NCBI RefSeq assembly: GCF_000517065.1
Contig: NZ_KI912105.1
Location: 2,742,436 to 2,806,435 of the forward strand
Reading direction: 5' to 3'
DNA length: 64,000 nucleotides
Origin: Alkaliflexus imshenetskii DSM 15055
Lineage (GTDB): Bacteria > Bacteroidota > Bacteroidia > Bacteroidales > Marinilabiliaceae
The position numbers and the translations under genes were made by a program. Under the pieces are notes generated by a model. That model was not told where the DNA came from. It saw only the letters and a list, made by a program, of their open reading frames with translations, and made no database searches. Shown piece by piece: positions 10,201-18,071 of the stretch (positions are counted from its first letter, which is position 1; each line of letters starts with the position of its first letter).

Positions 10201-11080
10201 TGTGGGCAACTCTTATTCGGAACTTCAACGTGTCGTCCTGGTTTGTGGCTTCAAAGTGTAAGTCTGGGGTGGCCGGCAGTTTTATGTCGGGCAAAATAAA
10301 GTCAAATTCCTTCATGTGGATGTCTGGCCACTCCAATTGAGCGTTAAACGCGTCGAGGTCTTTGTAACGCGCATCCAGATTAATCTCATTGAGTGCAGTT
10401 GTCAGCCTAAAATCGCTAATGACCCATTGCTCAAAGTCAGACTGTATGTTTACAGTGAAATTTTTCAAGATGAGGTTGGGGGCATGGCTTTCAAAGCTGA
10501 AGGTTTTTAGATTTAGTGCCAGCTCATTGGACGAATAAAAAGCGCTGAGGTTAAGTGTGAGGTTATCAATCCTCCCGGGAGCCAACGACTCCGGAATGTT
10601 GAGATGAACCTCTCCTTCTGTTATGAGCAGGGCTTGCAATCTTACCGAATAGGGGAATGGCGCAGCAGCAGTAGTATCAGCAGGTGTCTCTGAAGGGCGT
10701 ATGAGCCGCGAGAAGTTCCAAACGGAGTCTTGGTCGAGTTCAATGTTAACCCTTGGCCTGAGGAGTTCTATTTCATCTATTTTAATCTGTTTTTTAAGCA
10801 GAGCGAGTGGGGTATATCTTAGCTTAAGGGCATCAAAGGAGATGAGCGTGTCGCCATCCAAAAAAAGAACAGAAAGGTTTCTGATTTCGAGGTTGGTGAA
10901 GAAGTTACCTCTTATCTCGTCAACGTGTATCGCCCCATTGATGTTTTCGCCCGCAATTTCAATGGCTTTTTCCTTTACAAAATTACGAAACCACGCTGTT
11001 TGAGTCACGGCCAGGGCGCCCATCACCAGTAAGAATAGTGAAAGAAAAAACCAGAGTATGATGTTGAGCGCTTTTCTCAT
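7229..11080 (-). CDS. tamB: TamB-like translocation and assembly module protein
   Basis: TamB (DUF490) is an AsmA-family protein anchored in the inner membrane that spans the periplasm as a long beta-taco groove and works with the Omp85 protein TamA in outer-membrane protein insertion or phospholipid transport. The 1283-residue length is typical. One N-terminal transmembrane helix (residues 5-27, IILWFFLSLFLLVMGALAV) is followed by the AsmA-like start (IAGENINGAIHVDEIRGNFF), a very long beta-rich region, and the diagnostic C-terminal domain with LLFGQPFDELSYGNQ, SSQLSKTIGSTFNLDMIEID, TTFMVGKYITNNLFVTYQRS and the terminal strand ending VDVIIKFER. It follows tamA by 27 bases and precedes the TPR protein by 6. 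Confidence 0.93.
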   Translation of the reverse strand: MRKALNIILWFFLSLFLLVMGALAVTQTAWFRNFVKEKAIEIAGENINGAIHVDEIRGNFFTNLEIRNLSVLFLDGDTLISFDALKLRYTPLALLKKQIKIDEIELLRPRVNIELDQDSVWNFSRLIRPSETPADTTAAAPFPYSVRLQALLITEGEVHLNIPESLAPGRIDNLTLNLSAFYSSNELALNLKTFSFESHAPNLILKNFTVNIQSDFEQWVISDFRLTTALNEINLDARYKDLDAFNAQLEWPDIHMKEFDFILPDIKLPATPDLHFEATNQDDTLKFRIRVAHSNESIALNGMVKQFSALLSDSLRHTVPVDLNLDIRNLRPNNWIETEPIPLVLNTQLNIRGNGIKKSSPPLTISGNMHGTSWENYFLERGLMELRYAAGKTNANIRISGVFGALDLLADFDLNTPNGPFKAELSTKNLALHTIVPQYADSTLLTLYLNATGQGIASEQRSAKFNAKISQSIIEHIPVDSLTFFGHYENKRLTLDTLSISNQSLTAQLNAIYDFEGNVRAHLKGKIANTSAFEHYVTQPVSWDTLTVDAKLGGRTDSLTFNLHAIASHIEMDTTLTVNHLHLNSDGLWQKNTPFVNALINASGFEISGFKSDSLRINASLADSLWATELIAYLPADYIIDLAARGNLGDVMDVMLEKLSLTTPFAHLQTSDTPARITYSDKRVAVNDFILNDKRDALFQLGIDAVYQQGDSIRLNARIKDFNMEMLSMFGLSEQYMKGRATLNLDVNGNHQSFTINGNTSLVNIEADPLAISGFKANLHFPGDTAHIRAAIYNATGDSIQIRAASPLTISLNDSLLISWPKTFKAHLLASNTRLSGFFQTMPGVQQPKALLSFDIAGEGHVSSPIIKGKIDITNGELPLPKYGIDYKDLHLKLSIDDTQILIDTIFARHFNGTLLASGVVEMDSSLFTGKMKSANMNLRANQFYLTRHRDFQIQIDADAFFRDVDHNPRFGGNIKVLRSSFNLPAIMKLAHESADLNDPLLVQALKERSGDVILTDTTLTVRQRTEPKSGIMEQVTGTIRLDVPRNTWLRSPDMQMELYGNLDVVKNSEAFELFGTLGVHRGFYTLYGKKLNVREGELTFTGGDAFDPQLNLRAAYAFRTRDRLKRELMLIVGGRASDPDIQFELDRQSIPEADAMAYLLFGQPFDELSYGNQEGVSNAVPSRLLTGLVSSQLSKTIGSTFNLDMIEIDAGDNWQNTTFMVGKYITNNLFVTYQRSFGQSGQDAITPETITLEYELSRRLSLRLMHGDVKDSGVDVIIKFER

Positions 11081-11107
11081 CTGTAAATTAAATCTAAAAC
11101 ATAGGGA

Positions 11108-12937
11108 CTAAAATGCGTGTCCAATATTCAGGTGAAACTGCCATTTTGCGGAATCGTCCCATACGGGACGAGCCACATCAATGCCAATGGGGCCTATGGG
11201 CGTGGCAAAACGGATGCCACCGCCAGCGGCATAGCGTATCTCCGAGAGCGTAAAGTGCGACGCCTGACTCCAAACATTTCCCGCATCCAGAAAGGCAACG
11301 ATGCTCAGCGGCCCTGCTATCTTGATGCGCGGTTCAAGAGAGGCTTCTATCATGCTCTTTCCACCGGCCGGAATGCCCAATTCATCGGTTGGCCCCAGCT
11401 GTTGACGCCCCCATCCCCTCACCGAGCGACTGCCTCCGGCAAAAAAACGCTCCTCAACGGGTATCGTTTTTGCGGAGCCGGTTGGGTTTACCGTACCTGC
11501 TTTTAGTTTTATGGCCAGTATCAGATGGTCACTAAGCCTTTGGTAGTTTTTTGCTTCAAACTGATATTTCAGAAAGGGATATTTGCCGCTGAATATAGAG
11601 GTGTTCGCTTTGGCATTTACGGCTACAGTCCACCCTCTTGCAGGGTCGAAACGTGGTCGCGCATTGTCATAGAGTAATCCGGTAGCCGCACCTGTTTTGG
11701 TGTATGTGCGGCTAAGTATTGTCAGGTCTTCAATGAGGGCCAGAGAGGTGGTGTCTAACCGCACTGTTTCTGAATAGAAGTTGAGTGAGCCGCTGAGCTT
11801 ATCGGTAATTTTGTTGAGCAGAATCAGGTTTGAGCTGTAGCTGAAAAGCTCATAGCCGGGTTCTTTTTGTTTCTTTATGGATGGCGAAAAAGCAACGGTG
11901 GAGTTGGGGCTGAAAGCTGCCGGTTGTGTCAGTGTGGCCTCCACCCGGTATGGTTCCAAAGCCGAGTGTTTGGCGTAGAGATTCAGTCGTCTGGCGCCGC
12001 CGGTAAAGTTGAGCACCTGAAAATCTACAAACGTGCGAAACTGGTCTTCCCTGCCATAACCCACCCCCACACGCGTGGAAGTGCGCGGGGCTTCTGTGAT
12101 GTTGATTTGCACTGGAATGGTGTCTTTCATGTCGCGCGAAAGCATGGCCCGCACCGAAGCAATACGGAATGTGCCCAGCTGATATATCTGTTGTTGCGAT
12201 CGGTTGAGCTTCTCTCTGCTGTACACATCACCCGGTTTGTAGGCAAGCTGCCGCCTGATGATGCGTTCAGGTGTCCGCTTCTGTCCGCTGATGGTGGTTT
12301 CGCCAAAATAGCTCTTTGGCCCGGGGCTCAAATTCCAAATTACATGCGCTGTATTGACCGCAGTATCTGCGATAATTTCCGGCTCCAGCTCAGCGTATGC
12401 ATAGCCATTCTCCACCATGCGTCGTGTGATGAGATCGCGGTCGTTCCAAATAAGGTTATCCTGAAAACGCTGACCTACGCGCACCTGAAGCAAACTACGC
12501 CGGCGCGTCGACAGCTCCAGCAACCGCTTGTTCATGAGTGTGTCGGGGCCGGTGAATGCTACCGAATCAATAACCACTGGTTCGCCTTCGGTAAGTGGTA
12601 TGGTAAGTTCTGCCTTGCGACCATTTCTGCGCAGTTTTACAATCGGTTCCCCAATTTGTATGTGGATAAAACCTTCGGATTGATAGAAATGTCTCAACTC
12701 CCTCACATTCATGTTGTATGCGTCTGTGTTGAAGTACGAAGGGGTTTTTCCAAAGAGCTTTTTTCCGGTCCAGGTTGCTGCAGTAAACGATATTTCGGAA
12801 GATAATTCTTTGTTGCTGTAGGTTTTGTTGCCACTAAACTTCAATTTTCTTAGTTCAGGGTCAACTTGGCCGCTCATGTTAAAACAGATGGCGGTCAGAA
12901 ATGCAATTGTGAATATTTTAAGGGTGCGACGTTTCAA
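11108..12937 (-). CDS. tamA: TamA-like Omp85 outer-membrane protein
   Basis: A 609-residue Omp85/BamA-superfamily protein. It has a signal peptide (about 1-23, AICFNMSGQ), then about three POTRA domains (FSGNKTYSNKELSSEISF; VVIDSVAFTGPDTLMNKRL; YFGETTISGQKRTPERII), and a C-terminal 16-stranded barrel of the surface-antigen D15 type. The barrel has the lid-lock motif VRGW within FFAGGSRSVRGWGRQQLG and ends FHLNIGHAF with a terminal aromatic residue, as outer-membrane barrels do. The neighbouring tamB 27 bases downstream identifies it as TamA rather than BamA. It is the first gene of the tamA-tamB-TPR-DUF3859 operon. The 297 bases upstream hold no gene on this strand. Confidence 0.92.
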   Translation of the reverse strand: MKRRTLKIFTIAFLTAICFNMSGQVDPELRKLKFSGNKTYSNKELSSEISFTAATWTGKKLFGKTPSYFNTDAYNMNVRELRHFYQSEGFIHIQIGEPIVKLRRNGRKAELTIPLTEGEPVVIDSVAFTGPDTLMNKRLLELSTRRRSLLQVRVGQRFQDNLIWNDRDLITRRMVENGYAYAELEPEIIADTAVNTAHVIWNLSPGPKSYFGETTISGQKRTPERIIRRQLAYKPGDVYSREKLNRSQQQIYQLGTFRIASVRAMLSRDMKDTIPVQINITEAPRTSTRVGVGYGREDQFRTFVDFQVLNFTGGARRLNLYAKHSALEPYRVEATLTQPAAFSPNSTVAFSPSIKKQKEPGYELFSYSSNLILLNKITDKLSGSLNFYSETVRLDTTSLALIEDLTILSRTYTKTGAATGLLYDNARPRFDPARGWTVAVNAKANTSIFSGKYPFLKYQFEAKNYQRLSDHLILAIKLKAGTVNPTGSAKTIPVEERFFAGGSRSVRGWGRQQLGPTDELGIPAGGKSMIEASLEPRIKIAGPLSIVAFLDAGNVWSQASHFTLSEIRYAAGGGIRFATPIGPIGIDVARPVWDDSAKWQFHLNIGHAF

Positions 12938-13073
12938 TCAAATTTGGTTTTTAATGATGGATTAAAATTAAGCTAATTATCAGAGACTTTTAAATTTAAA
13001 TGCAGAGATAAATTGAATGTTTGAAAGCTTCGTTATCCGTTTCAATGGTATTGAAAATAGACCATCAAAATCG

Positions 13074-13105
13074 TTGTGTTAAACAATTATGTATGCTTAT
13101 TTTTG
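13074..13105 (+). promoter_or_regulatory. Possible orphan promoter facing away from tamA
   Basis: TTG at 13074-13076 and TATTTTTG at 13098-13105, 21 bases apart, match the Bacteroidota consensus TTG-N19-21-TAnnTTTG. No plus-strand gene follows; the predicted transcript would start near 13112 and run into the 3' end of the minus-strand radical SAM gene. The region is AT-rich, so a chance match is possible. Confidence 0.3.
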
Positions 13106-13234
13106 AACAGTTATCACTCTACGTTCAAAGATAGAGATTTTATCTGTTTTCCGGAATCCATAACCATGCCTTTGGCTATAAATGCGCTGTTAACACGCGT
13201 TGGTATAGCTTACTTCTAACTGTTTGCTCATCTG

Positions 13235-14254
13235 TTAATCAAATATGCCCGGAATTATGGTTTCGCATACCGGACAGGTGTTTACCCGAAGGTGATTTTC
13301 CATCAGATGGTTTCCCCTTCGGATGATGAGGTTGGTGTTACAGTTGTGACATCTGGTTTTTTCCAGGTCGTTTCCGGGCATGTTGCCGGTGTAAACGTAT
13401 TTTAGGCCGCTGCGGGTAGCAGTTATGGCAGCCTTTTCTATGGATTCAACAGGAGTGGGGGAGAGATGGTTCAATTTGTGCGACGGAAAGAACCTGCTGA
13501 AATGCACCGGGGTGTCCTCAAAACCGTTGTCAACCAGCCAACAACACATCTTCTCAATCATCTCAATGTTGTCCGTCCAGCCCGGAACAATGAGGTTGGT
13601 GATTTCGAGCCATATGCCGGACTCTTTTATGGTTTGCAATGCTTTTAGCACTGGTCTGAGTGATGCGCTGCACAGCTTGTGATAGATGGCATCGTCAAAA
13701 CATTTGAGGTCGATGTTGGCAGCGTCAATCACCTGACAAAGCTCCCTCAATGGCCTGGTGTTGATGTATCCCGACGATACAAGAATGTTGGCTAATCCGG
13801 CATTTCGCGCTATGCGGGCAGTGTCGAGCATGTACTCATAAAAAACCACCGGATCGGTATAGGTGTAGGATATGGAGGTGCAGTTTTGATTTTTAGCGGC
13901 GGCAACCAGTTCCGCGCTTGTGAGCCAAACCGCATTTAGGCCGTCAGGTGGCGACTGTGAAATGGTATGGTTTTGACAGTTAAGGCAGCGCAGGTTGCAG
14001 CCGTTGGTGGCAACTGAAAATGTGGATGTGCCGGGATGGAAATGGAAAAGGGGCTTTTTCTCGATGGGGTCGATGTTTATGGCACATAGGTTGCCATAGG
14101 CCGTTGTAACAAGCTTTTTATTCACATGTTTGCGGGTGCGACAAATACCAGTATCTCCCTCACCGAGCAAACAGGCGTGAGGACAAAGCAGACAGCGCAC
14201 TGAGTGGTTCTCAACCCGCCACCATGAAGCATCATTATAACTTTGTGACGTCAT
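13235..14254 (-). CDS. amrS: AmmeMemoRadiSam system radical SAM enzyme
   Basis: A radical S-adenosylmethionine enzyme of 339 residues. The cluster-binding CxxxCxxC is plain in FSVATNGCNLRCLNCQN (about residues 80-96). Two further cysteine sets frame the core: an N-terminal VRCLLCPHACLLGEGDTGIC and a C-terminal pair of CxxC knuckles (TRCHNCNTN... NTCPVCE), probably metal-binding. The N-terminal block followed by NLCAINIDPIEKKPLFHF is typical of the AmmeMemoRadiSam family, formerly annotated as pyruvate-formate-lyase activases. The product of its chemistry is not known. It follows the Memo-AMMECR1 fusion by 65 bases on the same strand, completing the three-domain system. Confidence 0.92.
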   Translation of the reverse strand: MTSQSYNDASWWRVENHSVRCLLCPHACLLGEGDTGICRTRKHVNKKLVTTAYGNLCAINIDPIEKKPLFHFHPGTSTFSVATNGCNLRCLNCQNHTISQSPPDGLNAVWLTSAELVAAAKNQNCTSISYTYTDPVVFYEYMLDTARIARNAGLANILVSSGYINTRPLRELCQVIDAANIDLKCFDDAIYHKLCSASLRPVLKALQTIKESGIWLEITNLIVPGWTDNIEMIEKMCCWLVDNGFEDTPVHFSRFFPSHKLNHLSPTPVESIEKAAITATRSGLKYVYTGNMPGNDLEKTRCHNCNTNLIIRRGNHLMENHLRVNTCPVCETIIPGIFD

Positions 14255-14319
14255 TGTTATACGTTTGACTTGTTGCGTACGATTTGAGTCGGCTGGCCAT
14301 CATCACTCAAGATATATAC

Positions 14320-15732
14320 TCAACTCTCTTCTTTTATGACGATGGCTTCATAGATGTAAATGTCTGCATTTTTCCAGCCATCAACACCAATGCCTGCCTT
14401 ATCGCGTGCGCAGCGACGCAGCATCTCCAGCCTGTCCCAGTTCATGCGCTCGGCCACCTGCGGCAGAAAGGTACCGTGTCCGTGTTCGCTCTTTACAATG
14501 ATGCCGTGCTTTCCCGGTATAATCTCTTCAACGCTGTTGACTTTTACAGGCGGCGTCAAAACAGATATCTCGATGGTGGCATCGGGTAGCTTTTCCTTTT
14601 GAAGGGGTCTGAACCGGTTATCGTCGAATGCGGCGGCTCTCGCACATCGATCCACCACACGCCAGAGAGGCTCATCTTCTCCAATATGGCCGATGCATCC
14701 TGCAAGTTTTCCTGCTTTGTATAACGACACAAATGCCCCGGCTGGTTTTTGCAATGACGGAGTTTCTGAGACTGGTAAATCATCTGTGGCAGTGCCATCA
14801 AAATAGGAGGTAATGCTTGCCCTGGCGCGCACCAGCAGCTCCTTTCGGTTGGCAACCGACAATGAAAAATCAGCTGCATGTTTATTAACAGCCATAATGG
14901 CGTGATAACCTACTACACTGCTTTTGTCGCCTATGGGAGTGTCCCCAGAGTTTTCGTAGAGCACATTCTCAAAGGCAATGTTGTTGCATTCTGTGGTGAT
15001 GTAAAGCATTGTTAATACCGCCGACCAGCCGCATAGCGAGGTTGTTAACCCTTCAATGTGCTTCGATTTATGCAATTCAAGGGTTTTCAGTAAACTGTCA
15101 GGGTCGTTTTTGAGTATGGCATTGGCAGTCTCCCTGTCAGTTGCCACAGCATCATCGTATGTGGGATAGTGTGAAAAATCGGTGCTGATGATGAACAGGT
15201 TTTCCGGCGTAAACCAAGGCTTCAATACTTGCGCCATCTCTTTGCAGGTGGCCGGGTCGCGGGTGCCAATCAGTATGGGAATAATGTTAAATGGTTGATT
15301 TAAATGGTATTGCAGCAGTGGTAGTTGTACTTCGAGGGCATGTTCCTTTTCGTGCGCCATGGGGTTAAAGGCAAAGAATGGCGAACTCAATGCCAACTGC
15401 TCAGCGGTGGATGTATCTACCTTCACCTCGCCCAATGGTGTCCTGAAAGCGGTGCCAAGATAGATTGATGCTCCATCGAAGCCCATCCGGTGGCTCGAAC
15501 CGATGAGGAAAATCCGCTTAAACCCACTGTTTGGCTCAATCAGACTGATGCCTGCCGCCGCAACCCTGCCCGAATAGATGTAGCCGGCATGCGGAAGTAT
15601 CAGCCCTCGCAACTCTATCGGATGGCTAATCTCGGGCAAATCATCAAACAAAAGCGCTATCTGCGCACGAAGCTTCAATGGATCCTCGTCATAAAATAAT
15701 CCCGAAACAGCAGGTTCTCGTATTATCTTCAT
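14320..15732 (-). CDS. Memo-AMMECR1 fusion (AmmeMemoRadiSam proteins B and A)
   Basis: The start is ATG 15732 (MKIIREPAVSGLFY); the longer frame begins with TTG and adds seven unconserved residues. Residues about 1-285 form a Memo domain, a dioxygenase-like fold, with GLILPHAGYIYSG, FLIGSSHRMGFDG, STDFSHYPTYDD and LTTSLCGWSAVL, holding the His and Cys positions conserved in Memo proteins. Residues about 295-468 form an AMMECR1 domain (AGAFVSLYKAGKLAGCIGHI, FRPLQKEKLPDATIEISVL, GIIVKSEHGHGTFLPQV, AGIGVDGW). In many genomes these are separate proteins B and A; here they are one chain. Together with AmrS downstream they form the AmmeMemoRadiSam system, of unknown bacterial function. Confidence 0.93.
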   Translation of the reverse strand: MKIIREPAVSGLFYDEDPLKLRAQIALLFDDLPEISHPIELRGLILPHAGYIYSGRVAAAGISLIEPNSGFKRIFLIGSSHRMGFDGASIYLGTAFRTPLGEVKVDTSTAEQLALSSPFFAFNPMAHEKEHALEVQLPLLQYHLNQPFNIIPILIGTRDPATCKEMAQVLKPWFTPENLFIISTDFSHYPTYDDAVATDRETANAILKNDPDSLLKTLELHKSKHIEGLTTSLCGWSAVLTMLYITTECNNIAFENVLYENSGDTPIGDKSSVVGYHAIMAVNKHAADFSLSVANRKELLVRARASITSYFDGTATDDLPVSETPSLQKPAGAFVSLYKAGKLAGCIGHIGEDEPLWRVVDRCARAAAFDDNRFRPLQKEKLPDATIEISVLTPPVKVNSVEEIIPGKHGIIVKSEHGHGTFLPQVAERMNWDRLEMLRRCARDKAGIGVDGWKNADIYIYEAIVIKEES

Positions 15733-15995
15733 GGCCTGATTTTTTGTTATCAAAAAAGTTGTTCTTATTCAAATATACTATAGATACTGTTAGTCTGAGT
15801 GCCGTAATTCGCCACCCTTCAAAAGTCCGATAAAACACATTTTTTGTAGGTTTTATCTATCTTTCATTAAAGTTACGGAAAATTTACCCGAATTGCTTAA
15901 AAAAATTATCATGTTCAAATTGCTTTAAATGCGATGGTTAGGGTGATGAGGTTGTAGGGTGTCAGAAAAAAACTCATTTTTTTTATTTTGTTGTG

Positions 15996-16026
15996 TTGCG
16001 AGATTAAAAATAAGCACCTATTTTTG
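15996..16026 (+). promoter_or_regulatory. Promoter of the tRNA-Lys gene
   Basis: TTG at 15996-15998 and TATTTTTG at 16019-16026, exactly 20 bases apart, a full match to the Bacteroidota housekeeping consensus (TTG-N20-TAnnTTTG). The predicted start is near 16033, about 19 bases before the tRNA. The remaining 240 bases up to the Memo-AMMECR1 gene are AT-rich and hold nothing recognisable. Confidence 0.7.
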
Positions 16027-16051
16027 CAACGCAATTAAGCAAAACAGGGAT

Positions 16052-16124
16052 GACTCAGTAGCTCAGTTGGTAGAGCACATCCCTTTTAAGGATGGGGTCC
16101 TGAGTTCGAGCCTCAGCTGAGTCA
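16052..16124 (+). tRNA. tRNA-Lys (anticodon TTT)
   Basis: A complete 73-base cloverleaf: acceptor stem GACTCAG/CTGAGTC, D stem GCTC/GAGC, anticodon stem CATCC/GGATG with loop CTTTTAA (anticodon TTT at 16085-16087), T stem CTGAG/CTCAG with loop TTCGAGC, and discriminator A. All stems pair without mismatch. The 3' CCA is not encoded and must be added by the CCA enzyme. It is monocistronic, with its own promoter upstream and a terminator from 16134. Confidence 0.97.
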
Positions 16125-16133
16125 CAAGAGAAG

Positions 16134-16168
16134 AGAGAGATTGTCGCGCAGATGGTCTCTCTTTTTTT
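16134..16168 (+). terminator. Terminator of tRNA-Lys
   Basis: A 7-bp stem (AGAGAGA with TCTCTCT) around a 15-base loop, followed by a run of T at 16162-16168, beginning 10 bases after the tRNA. Confidence 0.75.
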
Positions 16169-16187
16169 ATCGTATAATGTTGTTGGG

Positions 16188-16746
16188 TTTGCGCCACGAT
16201 GTGGCAAAATTTTTCAGCCAAAATCCGCGCCGTTAGGTGCGAACGTTCGGTAGAAAACATGTTCGATGCCAATCGCCCGCCCCAATGGGGGCGGAACATG
16301 CATCATGTACATCTCCTTTCTACCGAGCGTTGACCCCTGACGGGGTCGTGAACATGGCGCAACATAATTGCAATAACCTTCTTCAATAAAAACCTTTGCG
16401 CCTTCGCGTCTTTGTGGTTATTTACCTGCTTCTTTGTGGTTTACAAATTAAGCTGCCCCTTCAGGGCGCCATGTTTTCCTGCAATTAATCACCCGGGGCG
16501 CTGCCGCCGGGCTGAATTAACTAAGGCCTTCAGCCTATCCATCAAGACAATTCACTTTTCAAAAAAAACTTTGCGCCTTCGCGCCTTTGTGGTAAATAAT
16601 GCACCGCTGCCGCCGGGCTGAATTAACTAAGGCCTTCAGCCTATACAACAAGACAATTCACTTTTCAATTAAAACCTTTGCGCCTTCGCGTCTTTGTGGT
16701 TAATTTCCTGCGCCTTTGTGGTTAATGGTTTGCGCCTTTGCCGTTG
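16188..16746. repeat. Composite REP-like repeat, left of the permease
   Basis: The gene-free stretch from 16169 to 16826 is filled with repeat modules. In order: D (16188-16376), with the palindromic cores CCGCCCCAATGGGGGCGG and GACCCCTGACGGGGTC; A (16390-16420), centred on TTTGCGCCTTCGCGTCTTTG; B (16452-16476), hairpin GCCCCTTCAGGGCGCC; C (16486-16556), with CCCGGGGCGCTGCCGCCGGG and GGCCTTCAGCC; A (16568-16594); C (16600-16665); A (16675-16702) and shorter A pieces to 16746. The order D-A-B-C-A recurs inverted on the other side of the permease and in part at 24615-25000. The modules are imperfect palindromes, like REP/BIME elements. No reading frame of interest is present. Confidence 0.85.
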
Positions 16747-16826
16747 AAATTGCATATTTACAGTCTCACTTTAAGCGAAGCCCTTAATCTAAAACCCCTT
16801 TATTTTCAAATGAAATATTTATCAAC

Positions 16827-18071
16827 ATGACAAAGACCAAAGAACTCATTCGCGCCCTCACCTTGAAAGATGCCGTGGGCGTTGGATTAGGTGCCATAAT
16901 TGGCGCCGGCATATTTGTGGTGACCGGCGTGGCTGCCGGCGTGTCGGGGCCTGCATTTATTGTGGGACTGGTGATTGCCGGATTCATTGCCGCCTTTAAC
17001 GGGCTGAGTTCGGCCCAGTTGGCTGCGGTATATCCACAGTCGGGTGGCACCTACGAGTACGGCTACCGGTTGCTGACTCCCGGTTTTGGCTTTTCGGCAG
17101 GATGGATGTTTTTGATTAGCAAGCTGTCGGCAGCAGGGGTGGTGGCCATCGGCTTTGGAAGTTATTTTCACCAGTTGGTGCCTTTGGTTTCACCCGTTTA
17201 TTACTCTTTGGCAGCCGTGCTTCTGCTCACCCTGGCCAACTACATCGGCATTCAGAAGGCCGGACGAATCAATCTGGTGATTGTGTCGGTCACGCTGCTG
17301 TCGTTGCTCTATCTGGTATTTAGTGGCATCGGGGCGGTTGATGTACAAAACTTTAAGCCGTTTGCGCCTTTTGGCTTCATGGGCGTTGCCGAGTCGGCGG
17401 CGCTGCTCTTTTTTGCCTTTACGGGGTACGCACGCATCGCCACCTTGGCCGAGGAGGTGCGCGAACCTGAAAAGACCATCCCAAAAGCAGTCATCATCAC
17501 CATTGCAACCGCCATTCTGCTTTACGCCGCCGTGTCGCTGGTGGCCATTGGTGTGATTGGTGCCGGCGCAATGGCCAGTACGGCCTCGCCCTTGCAGCGT
17601 GTGGCCGATGGGCTCACAACACCGGGCGTATCGCTGGTAGTCACGCTGGGCGCTTCCACCGCCATGTTGGGCGTTTTACTGAGCCAGATACTCGGCATCA
17701 GCCGGATGATGCTGGCCATGGGGCGCCGCAGGGATTTGCCCGCATTCTTCGAGGCCATCCACCCAAAGAACCGAGTGCCACACGTTGGCATCTTCATCAC
17801 CGGATTCATCATTCTGATGCTGACGCTGTTTGGAACTTTTGAGTTCATTGTACGGGCAGCTACTTTCACCATCCTGCTTTACTACAGTATTACTAACATT
17901 GCCGCGCTGAAACAGCCAAAGACGCAGCAGTTTTATGGCAAGGCAGTGCCTGTGCTGGGACTTATCGGCTGTTTGGCCATGTCGGTGGCGTTGCCAATAA
18001 CTGTGATGGCTTCGGGTGTGGGACTTCTACTGATTGGTTTTGGTGTGCGGTATGTGGTGAAGCGGTTTTAA
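16827..18071 (+). CDS. APC-family amino-acid permease
   Basis: A 414-residue integral membrane protein with about 11-12 hydrophobic helices and an APC-superfamily fold. The unwound first helix motif is clear (VGVGLGAIIGAGIFVVTGVAAG, residues about 15-37), followed by the helix 2-3 region (AFNGLSSAQLAAVYPQSGGTYEYGYRL) and the cytosolic segment FAFTGYARIATLAEEVREPEKTIPKA typical of basic or neutral amino-acid antiporters and permeases. It is somewhat shorter than the usual 430-480 residues but has no visible break. The substrate cannot be told. It stands alone between inverted composite repeats, next to tRNA-Lys, and looks richer in G+C than its surroundings by eye, which may indicate acquisition; this was not counted. 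Confidence 0.88.
   Translation: MTKTKELIRALTLKDAVGVGLGAIIGAGIFVVTGVAAGVSGPAFIVGLVIAGFIAAFNGLSSAQLAAVYPQSGGTYEYGYRLLTPGFGFSAGWMFLISKLSAAGVVAIGFGSYFHQLVPLVSPVYYSLAAVLLLTLANYIGIQKAGRINLVIVSVTLLSLLYLVFSGIGAVDVQNFKPFAPFGFMGVAESAALLFFAFTGYARIATLAEEVREPEKTIPKAVIITIATAILLYAAVSLVAIGVIGAGAMASTASPLQRVADGLTTPGVSLVVTLGASTAMLGVLLSQILGISRMMLAMGRRRDLPAFFEAIHPKNRVPHVGIFITGFIILMLTLFGTFEFIVRAATFTILLYYSITNIAALKQPKTQQFYGKAVPVLGLIGCLAMSVALPITVMASGVGLLLIGFGVRYVVKRF

Noticed and set aside
11867-12805. 312-codon plus-strand open frame inside tamA
   Set aside because: It lies wholly antisense to a well-supported Omp85 gene, has no family sequence, and its length follows from codon use of tamA.
16063-16299. 78-codon minus-strand frame covering tRNA-Lys
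   Set aside because: Overlaps the tRNA antisense and extends into the repeat module; not a gene.
16188-16746. Repeat array as CRISPR
   Set aside because: Modules differ in length and sequence, with no unique spacers of constant size and no cas genes.
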